Positions 43,615-55,400 are shown, counted from the stretch's first letter. The stretch: DNA of 64,000 nt from Heliocybe sulcata (GCA_004369045.1 ML213504.1:1397508-1461507), one strand, 5' to 3'. Numbers and translations: made by a program. The notes: generated from the sequence alone by a model not told the origin.

Positions 43615-44915
43615 GAGAGGAAATCTGCAGAGGTCAGGGGAGAAGGAGACAAGTAATGGTGGCCGCGGAGCCCTGATGTAGGCAGCATGCCAGTGTATGA
43701 AATCCTGTTTGTCGGCTTTTCCCGCGTACCTGTTACGCATTCGAGCAAGCCTAGCCGATGTTGTGGCTGTACAGTACTGCCGTTCTCAGCCACCGACGCT
43801 CCACTTCTTCAACGCTCGCTATGTTCTTCTTCTCTTATCCTCAATGATATCCACTGCGTCCAACCTCGTCTGTAGCTGGACACAGCGACACCTTCGAGCT
43901 TGTGACTCTGGCCCAAGCTTCTGAGACTAGTCATGCGGGTGCGATTACCTTGATCGCCGTTTCCGTTTAGGTCAGACTCACAGGCAGACTGGCGGTCTGC
44001 TCGTTACGAGAGATCGACGAGCGTGATAACACGGAAGCGCTGACTCCTGTTTTCCGTAACCTTGGGACGTACGTGTTCTCTATGCCTAGAAACACGCACA
44101 CTATCCAATTGACGACATAGAAAGCGGTGTAAACACGACTGTCAAATACTGTGTGTAAGGATCTCGGTCGGTGCCAAAGGCAGTCACACATTCGACGTCT
44201 TGGTACCTGCGCTTCTCCAGCAGCTTCTTCACTCCTTTCGTGTTGTTGTTGCAGTCTTTCCGGAATATTTAGAAGAGCTCCCGTCAATGTATGACAGTCC
44301 TAGATTATGAGACTTCGTGCTAAACCAGTCTGGTCAGGCAACAGACTCTCCAGGGTAAGCTTGTATACCCAGCACTTCAGGCCTGTACTTGGGTGGTTGA
44401 TGGCCAACTTGACATCACAACCTCTGGAACCGAAGTATGCCGGGGTCAGGTATAACACCCTCCTCAGCAAAAGCTGCCGCTTGCTTTTAGTCTGTGAAGC
44501 ATCCTAAGTATTAGGATATGTCATAGACAAGAAGCAAGCAGCAGGCTTCCAATGAGGACATTCAAGGTATCCATGATGCCCTACTTAATACTAGTCTGGG
44601 TCTGTGCACTGTCCTATAGCTAGCTTGTTTGTGATCTAACGCTTACCCGTGCAGTGTTACTCACCGGTCACCGAGGGACGGTTACGCTGATGCACCGTGC
44701 ACGGAGCATTTATTGCTTCAAACGAGGACCTCGGATTCCGCCATACGTAATCAATTCAAAGCTGATAGAGTCGCGCCAACAGCACGAAACGGCACCCAAC
44801 TATCGGATACAACAATAATGCGACGGACAATGCAGCGCAATGTTACAATCGTCTCAATCTAAGAATACAAACACTCAAGTCCAAAATCTGATAAACTGCA
44901 CACAGCTGCACAACG
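43615..44915. other. 1.3-kb intergenic region containing a long hairpin
   Basis: No coding gene is supported; the short open frames have no recognisable domain. The main feature is the 98-nt inverted repeat at 44461-44558, listed separately. Confidence 0.55.
44461..44558. repeat. 98-nt imperfect hairpin (miRNA-like precursor or MITE relic)
   Basis: Nested complementary arms fold into one stem-loop: TCCTCA (44461-44466) with TGAGGA (44553-44558); a 26-base arm 44471-44496 with 44522-44548 (two mismatches, two G:T wobbles, one bulge); and ATCCTAA/TTAGGAT around a 3-nt GTA loop at 44508-44510. The size, central arm length and small loop resemble a plant or fungal microRNA-like precursor. It could instead be a decayed short transposon; no flanking target-site duplication is evident. 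Transcription and orientation cannot be judged from sequence. Confidence 0.5.
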
Positions 44916-46951
44916 CTAGCTCCGTAACGACGTAGCAGAATTCCCTCGCTTATGGCCGCCAGCGGCCAGCTGAGGATCGATCGACGGTAACGGTTTCGAA
45001 AGCAAGTTGAAGGGGAGGCGGCGGGTGGCAGTCGGGGTCGTCTGCGATGCTTGCGACTGCGCATCGCGATCGGGAGGCGGGGGAAACTGCGCGTAGTCAC
45101 TCGGCGGGCCCTTGTATTCTCCAGGATCCCGTGGCGGGCCTTTCGCATTCAAACTCGCCTCGCGACTGACCGTGCGCGGGGGTGTGACTTGGGGAGCTTT
45201 GTCTCGGGGCGGAGAGAAGGACAGGGGAGTTGGGCGGGTGGGGGTTGTGCCAGAGCGGTTCCGGAGGGCATCCAGGGTTAAAGGCTCCTTGGCGATAGGA
45301 GTTGGAGGTGGACTGCGAAGCTGCGCTGCTGACGCCGAAGGTCGTAGCCGACGCATTACAGCTGCAGCACCACCGTTCGAGAATACCGGTAAAGGTGGTA
45401 GGCCGTTGGTATGCGTCGAAGGACCGGGATTATTCGATAGCGTGTCGATGATACCAGGTGCCGTGTCGGCACTGCCACTTCTATTTCGTGTTTGTCGATA
45501 TCGTGCAATCGCGTCAGCATCATGCTCGCGCACTCGACTCGCTATAGGCGCTAATGGATTTGGGAGGATGTGGGGACGCGAAGAGTTTGCGGAATGCGAA
45601 GCGGGTGACACAGGGGAGAAGGTGCTGGCACTACTGGAAGCGGATGCGTTCCCAGAGTTCTGAATTGGAAGATGATAGAAGGAACTTGATGATGAGATTT
45701 GTGATGGGGAGGATGTCGTAGATATCGAGGATTGGCTGTCTGCATGTGGTCGTCGTGGTGGCGGCAATGGGGTATTATCCAGATCGCTATCGGATGTGAC
45801 GGTTGTTCGACTACCGCCAGACCCGCTGCGCATTCGAAGGGACCCGTTTATGGCTTCTCGAGATCGTGCTAGCAGCGATGGCGGAAGGTGTGCGGGAGGG
45901 GCACCATTCATTTCATTTCCCCTAGCAGCCGCCTGGGCAAACACTTGTCTGCGAGCCTTCTTATTGTTCTCGAACTGGAGTCTGGCTGCGTCCTGTAGTG
46001 TCTCTTTGGTGCTAAACCTATAAATACCATATCAGAATAAGCTCGCCATAAACAAGTACACCTAATTCACGAGTATGCGTAATCCGACGCCGTGAACCCT
46101 TCGTTGTTACGGGCGGTGAACTGGCAGCCTCGCTCGATTAGTAACTGGACAATCTGGACAGACATCAGTGATGCTCCTTGTGATACTCTGTCCGTTGTAC
46201 GCACTGGAATATGACCCCATGCGCTGGCACTGTAGTAATATGTAACGGAGATGAGCTGAGAAGCCATCAATCAGTAACAAACACATACTAATGCAAGGGC
46301 GTATTTCCCTCATTGTCTGCCAAGTCATAATCCGCCCCTAAATCCAGTAGCATCTACGGCGGATCGGTAAGTGACACTTCTCAATAGGAGTAATATGATA
46401 ACTTACGCGTACGAGTTCTTCATTCCCTCGGAGAGATGCTACGTGCAGAGCCGTTCGACCCTTGGAGTTTGCCCAATCCAGGACGAAGGGGTAGCGATCG
46501 TAATACATTCGGGCCATACGTAGAGCGGCTTGCATGAGATCGGGATTCGAGGGTTTCAACGCAAAGGGACTGGTAGAGGGAGGTTTGAGGTCGGCAAGCA
46601 GTGTCAAAATCGTGTTGTTCTCGGTATCCTGGTGTGGTTGGAGAGCAGATGTGATGAAGTGATGCGGAACAGCCACACACTAACGCACCTTGCTGAGTTC
46701 CTCATCGTCGTGCCCGGCGGTCAGAAGAAATTCGAAAGTCTCTTCATGTCCCATCACCGCCGCCCATGCCAGTGAAGTGAACCTCCTGTGTACGGGGTCG
46801 GGATTACGCATGTCGGTCCGTTGTATAAGCCGCTTCACGAGGAAGAGGTTATTCTCTGCAACAACCTGTCAGAATCTTCAAAGCCATGAGGCACAGCGAG
46901 CGCACCTTGCACTGCTCGTCGTAGTCGCGCAGAAGCATCTTTTTCTGCCAT
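44916..46951 (-). CDS. ankyrin-repeat protein with long Ser/Pro-rich C-terminus
   Basis: 569-aa protein, seven exons: 46951-46906, 46855-46689, 46628-46407, 46353-46289, 46229-46205, 46153-46071, 46017-44916. The N-terminal 200 residues form about four or five ankyrin repeats: FTSLAWAAVMGHEETFEFLLTAG, KGRTALHVASLRGNEELVRMLLDLGAD, EGNTPLHYASAWGHIPIVQLLIERG and NEGFTASDYAYS. After a basic helix (LQFENNKKARRQVFAQAAARG) the remaining 340 residues are low-complexity Ser/Pro/Arg with many Ser-Pro sites. Related yeast proteins (Avo2-like) are TORC2 or trafficking adaptors, but the function here is unknown. One exon is only 25 nt (46205-46229); it encodes ASAWGHIP inside a repeat and is required for its fold. 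Confidence 0.85.
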
Positions 46952-47137
46952 GAAGGGCGTCGGTTGAGAGGAGACGGAGGAAGCGAGGAAGAGACTATTG
47001 TGATTACACCTCGGTCAAGACAGGCTATGCCGGCAGAGGCCATGGCCACGTGGCATCCATTATCGCTTTGCTTCTTTCCGGGCACTGCTCTTCGGGCGCG
47101 GCACTTCCTCTGCGATCATTTCGAATACCGTCTAAAC

Positions 47138-47839
47138 ATGCCCAAGGTCATCTCCAGGTCTGCTGTCTCCTCCTCCACCGACGGTCTGTCCGCGCCTTTA
47201 CCCTCTCAGACTATTCGACTGAACGCCCTTCTCCAGCTGCCCCGACGGCGTCCTCGGCAGCGGCGTTACGCGTCTATTGTAAACCTCTCCACCCGCTTGC
47301 GCTTTCCCAGAGCTAATATTCTCCACTGATCACTAGACTGCATTTGCGGCGAGTTCATCGTGCGTTTCAGCTTTGATCCGCCCGTCCGTGCGCACAGCTC
47401 ACCTCACTTCGCTCGTCGCAGCTTGTTATAGACAAAAGCCTAGCTTCTCTCCCCAGACGCCAGACAGACGGTTCTACCATAGTCAGATCCCAGGATAGCG
47501 ATGCCGGCAAGGCTCGGGTCTTCAAACTCAATGCTACCCCAGGCGATCCTGTTCTAGTGGAAAGGTATGTTACGGCTTAGGCTCATTCGCCAGTCGCGTG
47601 ACGCTGACCCCGTTCACAGGAAAGGCGGTCATGAGCGGCAGTATAGATTGCTCTGTCCTCGGTGCGCCTTGCCTATTGGCTACCAGTCCACACCGCCCCC
47701 AGAGAAGTCGGGTCCCTACCTGTATATCATCAAAGGTGCTCTGACTCAGATGCAAGGTCAAGTGGCCGCGGACGCGTTCGACGGCGAGGAAGCCGTCCGC
47801 GTGTCTGCAGAAGGGAAGGCAAGCCATTCCCTCACTTGA
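47138..47839 (+). CDS. STEEP1-like (CXorf56/UPF0428) small zinc protein
   Basis: 157-aa protein, five exons: 47138-47183, 47237-47278, 47337-47359, 47422-47564, 47620-47839. It begins MPKVISRSAVSSSTD, and splicing gives LRVYYCICGEFILVIDKSLASLPRR, then VLVERKGGHERQYRLLCPRCALPIGYQ. This matches the order of human STEEP1 (start MPKVVSRS, a CxCG motif, KxxGxERQYR, CxxC). The paired CxC and CPRC motifs probably bind zinc. Human STEEP1 helps STING leave the ER and is found with spliceosomes; in a fungus without a canonical STING pathway the splicing link is the likelier ancestral role (inference). The intron 1 acceptor at 47236 was chosen over a nearer AG that would give a 26-bp intron. Confidence 0.8.
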
Positions 47840-48103
47840 TACCGTGTCCTATATACGATATGCTTGTCCTTTGACGTTTGCATGTGGACGTACGCTGTAG
47901 GCATGCATACATGTTGCATCTCAACCTTGTATTGAACGAGACTACCATAATGACTCGAACGGTGCCCAGGGCCATGTTGAGATCCATAGGATCCCTATAC
48001 TTCATTTCCCACAGCTGTCGCCGAAACATACGGACATCCCATGTATTTCCGGCTACTACGCTTCTACGATGCGGGGATACTATCCTGTACCAGAGATCTT
48101 GGG

Positions 48104-48136
48104 CAATACGACCCCCAGAAAAAACAGTCCCACGCC
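48104..48136 (+). repeat. 33-bp inverted repeat, left copy
   Basis: This 33-bp block, containing GACCCCCAGAAAAAACAG, recurs perfectly in reverse orientation at 48819-48851. In one frame it reads QYDPQKKQSHA, as the other copy does on its own strand, so both copies may derive from the same coding segment. Flanks diverge quickly. Confidence 0.75.
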
Positions 48137-48818
48137 ACCCTGACTGCGCTTTTAGTGGGAGGATATTGATCAGTGACTGTGGGCAACCTGGCAGAGAGGC
48201 AATGAAGCCATAGCTCAAGTACACTAGTCTAATGTGTTTGAGTAACTGGAAGCAGATAAAGGTGAAATATTGAGGGGTTTGAGGGGTAACAAGTGTATTT
48301 CAGCCGGAAAAGAGAGCTGATATACATTATAGCTCGCAGACCTATAAGCAGTTGTGGTGTGGTGGATATTGTGTCTCATTTTGGCTGCCACGGCATGCTG
48401 AAGGTTGTCGGTTCGAGGCTCATCGTTGGTAGGGTTCTTTTGGTCAGGGCACATGTCGATTCGTCTACATCATAAGATTCTTGTCAATTACTGGCACAGT
48501 ACTATGTTGTGTTCTATCCTATATTCTATTCTTGCTTACAGAAAACTTCACAATTCCAGCACACCCTTCGAGTGGCTCGAAGTTAGCGCGCGGTCACATT
48601 TGTGGCGCTACGGGAGTTATCTTCCATTTTCGGTAGTTGCGACCTCAGTCCGTGTTGGGAGGATTGCATTTCCTCTTGGAGTGACACTGCCAGTACGACC
48701 ATGTATCTACCCTGATACATAATGGACTTAGACGATCAACAATCTGCTTCCGCATCCACGACCACACTTCGCATTTCGCGAACGTGAGCAAACCACGTGC
48801 GGCTTGATTAGTCAGCGA

Positions 48819-48851
48819 GGCGTGGGACTGTTTTTTCTGGGGGTCGTATTG
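48819..48851 (-). repeat. 33-bp inverted repeat, right copy
   Basis: Reverse-complement match of 48104-48136. It lies inside a longer minus-strand open frame (48645-48905) with a plausible amino-acid composition, which may be the parental copy of the coding segment. Confidence 0.75.
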
Positions 48852-49643
48852 TACAAGTTGTACCAGAGACTCTTGGCTATGAGACAACCAAAGCCACGTC
48901 TGCACCTGAAGCGAACAAAATCAGCAATGTGCAACAAGAACGCAAACATGAAGTAAGACAGAAGAGGTCAGATACCGTTGTAGAAAAGGTTTACTCACAA
49001 CGCCGCCGCTAAGTCATGCGTCGACGTTCGTACAGTGTGAATAATATTGTCATCACCCCAAGCGAAAGTGAAAGGTCGAAGACACCGGAAGCTAGGTAAA
49101 AGAACTCACCATCGAAGCTCCTTTGGGCCTCCTACGAAACTAACCGGGGCGTAGACGAAATGCACAGAGAGATCATTGGAGACATCGAACGAAGAGCGAC
49201 TGCTGGAAGTTTTCCGCCTCCGTAATGGTATTTGTACCTATTTGGACGCATCACGTCCACAAGCCCAAACAACGCGCTCGCGCTCCTTCCTATTCCGAGT
49301 ACAACGGCCTTACCATCCAGAGCACAATGTTCCCTCTCGAACTCTCTGGCTTTCCCTCAGTGTCTATGCAAAGTACAACGCGTAACTAGGCAGCTATGAG
49401 CAGCGCTGTAAGGCCCTGTGTATCTGTGCAAGAAATTCCCAAACGAAGGCGGAGGCTGCCTGATTCCATGACGCCCCAGCGATGGTCGTCACAAACCTAA
49501 CGAAGCACGGCTGGTATATGAAGCCTGCTCTGGCTTGAACGGCCTCTCACTAGCTCAGCCGTCTGCACCTGCAACGCGGTCTTTCCTCGTACCGACCACC
49601 CTCGCTCTCACAACGCGCTCCTTTGCTACATACCCGCCTCTCA

Positions 49644-49829
49644 ATGGCCCACAGCCCGAGCAGCACACCATTCTCCCTCCTGCCCACCTCACCTGCCGCA
49701 CCAGGAGCGTTCACACTATTTACCATATCCTCCAACCCACGCGAGAATCATGCGTTATACGAGAACCTCCGACTCGCCTTTGCGTTGTTGACAAGACGTA
49801 TACTGCGCGCGGAGTCAAGAAGCGAGTAG
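49644..49829 (+). CDS. possible small protein, 61 aa
   Basis: Open frame from ATG to TAG beginning MAHSPSSTPFSLLPTSPAAP and ending in a helical, basic LRLAFALLTRRILRAESRS. I recognise no domain. Overlapping frames in the same strand are also open, so this may be chance. Confidence 0.2.
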   Translation: MAHSPSSTPFSLLPTSPAAPGAFTLFTISSNPRENHALYENLRLAFALLTRRILRAESRSE

Positions 49830-50447
49830 GTTGAGGGCACTTAGCTAATGGGCCTTGATCGGTAGGTGAGGCGTTTATATGCTGCTGGGAAGGGGACGCT
49901 GACTTGGTCCCTTAGCATTGCTTCGACTCCCCGTCTAGGCGGGTCATCTGACTGGTCATAGGCAGACCATCTCTGAATCACTATCTATGCCTGTTCCTAA
50001 GTTTCTTTCGATGTAATATCACAGACAAAGATGTATGTATTATAGTAGACCTATGCTACGGGAGATTATAGTATGCATGTTTGGTAGTGCACAAGGACAT
50101 TCACTGGCCACCGCACACTTAAACTGCCATGGCTGAGTTTCCTGGATTCAACTCGATTGACCTGCAGATGCAGACGGGTGTGCTTGTAGGATTATGCCCT
50201 CAGTTCTGCTCCCAGTCTCGACACGACCGATCCTGAAGCAGATATGATGTGTGTTGCCCCGGCCAAAGTGTGCGACACCATAATGGCGAACCGCTGGAGC
50301 TACTTGCAACGCACAATTCCGTGGGTTCGTCGTAGGGATCAAGTTGGATGCGCACTGCCCTTGAGATCAACAAAATATTTGGATAACTAGAAATACACAT
50401 TGACAACAGAAACAATCTATCGATACAGCATCTATATTCATAGCATT

Positions 50448-52301
50448 CTAATCGAGTCCCAGCCCATCCCGGACGGCATCGACCAAATCCCAGTTCTCAG
50501 TATCCCCATGCACATCAAACATATTAACCCCCAACAACCCTCTTGTCTTCGCCAGCTCCGCCTTCATCTGCAAACTCTCCGGATCATCGTACGTAATAAC
50601 CTGTCCCGCAATCTTCGACGTCAAATACGGCGTGCTCGAGCACACATCCCAGTTCCTCGTAAACCCGCCCGCGCCCTGGAACCCGGGCACGCTCACCGCA
50701 CCCTGCTCGACGAGCTGCGAAAACTGCAGCTGCCCGCCGTCGCTGCCGCCGTTGTCGTTCTTGAGCGTCACCGGGTCCTGGAAGGGCACCAGGCCCGGGG
50801 ACACGGCCAGCGTGGCGTCGTCGGCGCGCGTGCGCAGCTTCGTCGCGCTCGACTTGGAGATGTAGCCGTAGGAGGGGACGCCGAGGACGATTTTGTTCGT
50901 GGGCATGCCGGCTGCCGCCCACGCTGCGATCGCCGAATTGGCGTTGGCGTCGGGCTGGGTGGAGTTCCCGCATGCATTGGACAGAGGAGCGTTCGGACCA
51001 GGGTTGGAATCCGCTGAAAGGAAACAGTCAGCACCAGCCGCCAGTCCAAGGGTAACCCGACACTTACATCCCCAGATATCGTAGTTCATGATCAGAACCC
51101 AGTCGAGCACCGACGCAAACGGCGCAACGTTTTTGAGAGGCTGGCCGTTCTGGTCGGCGAACGGAACGACCTGGGCGGCCGCGGAGATGCGGGCGGTGGG
51201 CGGCAGTCGCGACCGCAGCAGGACCAAGAACAGGAAGTAGTTGGCCGAGTCGTCGTGTGTCCAGATATTGCCCTCCTGGCCCGGCTGACCAGGATACTCC
51301 CAGTCGATGTCGATACCATCAAGGTTATACTGGTTGTACACCTTCATGATGTTATTAACAAACACGTCCCGATTCGCATCGTTTGCGACAGCTGGGGAGA
51401 AGTATCTGGACGAGTCTTGTTCAGTACTTGGTACGCGGACACAGCAAGGATATTCCACTTACTTCGCACCAGTCCACCCGCCGATACTAAGCTTAACCTT
51501 CTTCCCGCTAGCATGCGCAGCAGTCACAAGCCTCTCCAAAAGATCCGTAGCGCCAGAGTCGTCCCACGTCAGGTCAAACTGCTCCGTGGGCAGCGCGAAC
51601 GCGAAATCAATCCAGTCGAACCGAGCAAAGTCGATCTTCTCCGGTGGGAAATTTGGGCCTGCCCAGTCGGGATAGTACGCCATCACCTGGGGTACCAAGG
51701 GCATGGGCTTAAGGGGCGGTATGGGGAGCGATGACGGCACCGAGTCGACCGAGACCGAAGGCAAGGAGGAGGGCGCTGAGGTAGCCGAGGAGAGGGAAAC
51801 CAGAGGTGCGGATAGGTCGGGCACGGTATTATTGGCGCTGGAGGGTATGGTAGCGTTCTCCGACAGGTTCGATAGATTCGACTCGACAGGCAAGGAAGCT
51901 GGCATCGAGATAGAAGGGGAGGCTGCAGGCAACGACGAGATGGGAGCTGATGATTCCGCAGGGAAGAATAATACCGCTGCATTCGGCGCAGCTGAAGGCG
52001 AAGCGCTGGGTATAGATGGGATAGTAGAGGGTATAGAGGACGGTGTCGGAGGAGGAGGAGGGAGGAACTCGACAACACCGTCGATTTTAGCCGCCAACGA
52101 AGGAAGGGGCGTCGGGATGGAGGTGACGGTAGTGACCACCGTCTCGGTCACTACCATATTCGCACTGCTTGTCGCATTGACTTCTACGCCAATGTGCAGG
52201 TCTTGCACCTTTGGCGCGTTCTGCACAGGTAGGGGAGCGGAGACGACCAGGATGGGAAGGGTCGAAGCCGAGACAGCGAAGAAGTACGAAGTAAACCGCA
52301 T
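50448..52301 (-). CDS. secreted GH18 chitinase with Ser/Pro-rich N-terminal linker
   Basis: Glycoside hydrolase family 18 enzyme that cleaves chitin. 580 aa, exons 52301-51463, 51405-51068, 51013-50448. Signal peptide MRFTSYFFAVSASTLPILVVS, then about 190 residues rich in Ser, Pro and Thr with several N-glycosylation sites, a likely O-mannosylated stalk. The catalytic domain starts at VMAYYPDWAG (about residue 228), with the substrate strand KKVKLSIGGWTG, the catalytic motif DGIDIDWEYPG (general acid Glu present), LIMNYDIWG and GVNMFDVHGD. Placing the low-complexity stalk ahead of the catalytic domain is less common than a C-terminal stalk. Intron 2 is 54 bp and stop-free in frame. A TATATAAA box lies 165 bp upstream of the ATG. 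Confidence 0.9.
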
Positions 52302-52465
52302 GATGGACGAGTAAGTCTCAGCAAAAGAAGATATCAAGCAAGAGGTGCGCGAGTAGCCAGACTCTATTGCAGCAAAAACAAGGAGACCACCTGGGTCAGT
52401 AGATGAAAGGCTTTGTGATGGAACCTGCCAGAGAAAGCTGAGGACTCGACAGAGATGCTGCCAGG

Positions 52466-52473
52466 TTTATATA
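52466..52473 (-). promoter_or_regulatory. TATA box of the chitinase gene
   Basis: The minus strand reads TATATAAA, 165 bp upstream of the chitinase start codon. It is the strongest TATA match in the window and fits an inducible secreted-enzyme gene. Confidence 0.5.
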
Positions 52474-55400
52474 CCCAGCAGGGCGGAATAGATGAGACAT
52501 CCTGTTGAAAAAATCCAGGATGTTTCTCGTACCCATGAGTCGTCCGAGACTGGGACGCGCGACGCGTACCGGGGGTAGCAAAGCCACAGGCGGGGCGCGC
52601 GGGCCGAGCACCGCCACCGCCGATCGGAGGGCGCGCAGTCCTTGCCGCCACCCATCCGACGGCGGGAGTCGCGGGAGTCTGAAGCTAACGCCTCGGAGAC
52701 CGACTGCAGACGATGCCAACCTCGGGGCTGTGATCAAGGTCGTCGTAGCAGCAGGGCACTGCAAGGTCGGAGTTACATAGGCTGGCGAGGCCCAAAGTTA
52801 CGACATAACGAGATACCGCCTCTGTCTCCGTGCGAACGACGAGCCGGTGGTAGTGGATCTCCTAAGTCCAAGGGATAAGGGATACATACAAGGAAACCCC
52901 GGGATTTGACGAACCCCCTTAAAGCTTTCGAGCTTCAGCGCAGTAATCACTGGTGCAGAGGCCATGCATCAGCTCTTCGCCTGCACGTCCTTGGGCCATG
53001 GGAGCGCTCTGAACAAGATTCTCTTCTCTTCTGGTGAGAACAGAAGGTACTAGATGCGCACCAAGTCGAGCGCTTTTTGTGGCACACAGTAGTCGGAGGC
53101 GTGTTGTGGCGTCCAGTGTGGTACATAGCGATATTCATAGCATATCATCGACATCTGCTATTGTGCAGAGTTCGAGAAGAGACTAGAGGAAGCACGGAGC
53201 GCCAGGAATACTAGTATACTTGCAGCAGCAAGTCCGCAATCGAATATCAGGATCAGAAGCAAGAAACACCGACAGTCACAATTAATCAACTCCATCCGTA
53301 TACGTATCTTTGGTCGCGGCATGTGTATGCAGGCTTGAAGCGAGTACCGTTTCTCGACTTCCCCCGATAATCGATAACGACTGGGGCATGGATCTCTTTT
53401 GAGTACCTGAAGAGCCTGCAATTGGTTCGCCATTGAAGATCAGGTTCTCGACGATCGCGGGACAGCGGGGGCACATGGACGCGTATGCATAGAATCTTCC
53501 CAGTCTGCCTGGTCCCAATGGAAGGTCGTTCAGTGACTGCTAGGAGTGAAAGGAGGTTTTGGTCCGTGGTACGAAAGCAGAACCTGCAGGGCGCCAGGGA
53601 CCTAACAAGGGGCAGGAATCGACGTCCACCAGTGAATATTGCAAAGAGCCTCGACCTCCCTAGGCTATCAGCAGGCGTGTGGCGCCTAGTACAAGCTCAA
53701 GCCCGAGAATCATCCAGCCGCCACAACCTCAAGTGGATCCCGCTCGATTGAGCAGTTGCCCAGCTGAAACCGCCTCGCGAAATAGGTATCAGGTTGCACT
53801 AACCAGCGCTTCCCTGATTTGCACACCCATAGTCATGCGCCGTCAAACAAGGTGAACAATAAACATACTGGCCTCGGCGCTTCCTGATGCGCCCTCGCGC
53901 GGCAATACCATATGATCGTCGCAGGCACGGTTTCTTTATAGGCTCTCCGGACGTCGCAATCGCCACTCCTGCCAACATTAAATATTAATGTCGGAAGAAT
54001 ATTTGTGACCGCGAGTCAGACACCACTCGGATGCATATGCTACGAGGGCTGGCTAGCGCTGACCGAGCGGCGTCGCACCTCGCGACGCGGTCGCCGACTC
54101 GGGCAGGGAGGAAAAGATACTGGCCGTCGGGCAGGCGGCAGAGGGATGCGTATCGAGAGACGCGAGTGCTCTCCCGATACGGGTGAGTTGACGTGACCAC
54201 AGGGTCGCTGTCTTCTGGAATGCGCACGAGTAGAGTAGTCGAAAAGCCCACCGCAGAGGTTGCCAGAGCGTTGTCCAATCAAACAGGACTTGAACGCATC
54301 TCGCCCCATCCATGGCCCCTGCACTCAGTACTCAGGGCTGCATGATCCTGACTAGCTTGACCAAGAAACCAAGCAAGCCTGGGCGCGCAGAGGTACGACA
54401 GCCTTCGAATTCTGGGCTTGATCACGTTGGGCTGAAGTCCGAGCCGCAGGAAGGCTAATCTGGGATTGATTTGAGAGCAGATACTAATGCGCGTCAACAA
54501 CCGGGGAAGCCAAGCCAGCGCTCGGACCGTCCTGACAGACCCGCGACATAACCTACTGCCAGCAGGCGCTGACAGCGGCTGGAAAGCGGCTCGAGTATCC
54601 ATGCAACCGCAGGATTCTCGGATGGCGGGCAGAGGCTAGGCAGGTCGAGGAGGAAACAGGTCCCTGAGCAGAGGCATTGAACTGGCCTGGGAATATGCTA
54701 GCGCCACGAGGGGTAGTCGACAGACGAATTTGGGTCAGGGCGGGTGCCAGGGTGATAGAAGCCGCCAGACAGCCTTTGGGGCGTAGAGATTGCCATTGGC
54801 GGAGAGCGAGGCGGGCGAAGAATGGCGGTATGCGAACAGGAATATCTGAGTAGCTTGTATTCGAGTGCGCAAAGTTGAGGGGGGTAACCAAGGGACGCTG
54901 AGGATCGTGTCGGGAAAGCGACGAGAAGGTTGGCTGGTCGCTCTTCGGAGAGCTGATCGTTTGCAGGCATGTGCATGGGCGACGATGGCGTCAAGGCCAA
55001 TATAGACTACATATGGTGATCCGGCTTTTGGCGACGCATGATATATGATATACGAGCTGGTCACTCTGACCGAGTTAGCTGGTTGTGCCGACTGATAGAA
55101 GCTGCCATGGAGTCATTGAAGAGGATCTATCATGATTAATAGGGTCGACGACCTACCACAAAAATAGACACATGAGCTAGCAGGTACCAGATAGCGCCCG
55201 AGCAAGATACTCGGCCCAGTGCAGGAGGAACAACATTTAGATGAGGGGCGCTCTGATGGTGGCTGCGCCCGAAGCTACCGACCTCAGTTTGTCGACATTA
55301 GGATCCGAATTACGTCTTCTAACGACGAGACAATGAGCAGGCCCTAGGCATTATCCGTTCATTTTGAGTTAATTAGTGGCATGCGTTGCCTGCATGGCCA

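Larger units (their letters stand above)
47840..50447. other. 2.6-kb region without an assured gene
   Basis: Contains the 33-bp inverted repeat pair at 48104-48136 and 48819-48851, and a weak minus-strand coding-like stretch around 48770-48905. The stretch reads QESLVQLVQYDPQKKQSHAS and may be an exon or an element relic. A weak small open frame lies at 49644-49829. Nothing else can be supported. Confidence 0.5.

Noticed and set aside
43697-43924. 75-codon frame upstream of the sugar transporter
   Set aside because: It lies in the transporter promoter region, has a mixed hydrophobic/cysteine composition without a domain, and has no supporting splice or promoter features.
47184-47209. 26-bp intron in the STEEP1-like gene
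   Set aside because: GT and AG would keep the frame, but 26 bp is too short for splicing; the acceptor at 47236 gives a 53-bp intron in the same frame.
48409-48420. GGTTCGAGGCTC, similar to a tRNA B box
   Set aside because: No A box or cloverleaf can be formed around it, so it is not a tRNA. No other tRNA, rRNA or CRISPR array was found.
50400-52314. Plus-strand frames (about 205 and 203 codons) opposite the chitinase
   Set aside because: They are antisense to GH18 exons and to the Ser/Pro-rich stalk, with no domain of their own.
53158-55064. Short frames of 65-112 codons on both strands
   Set aside because: No domains, no consistent splice signals, no conserved motif; equal density on both strands suggests chance in GC-rich DNA.
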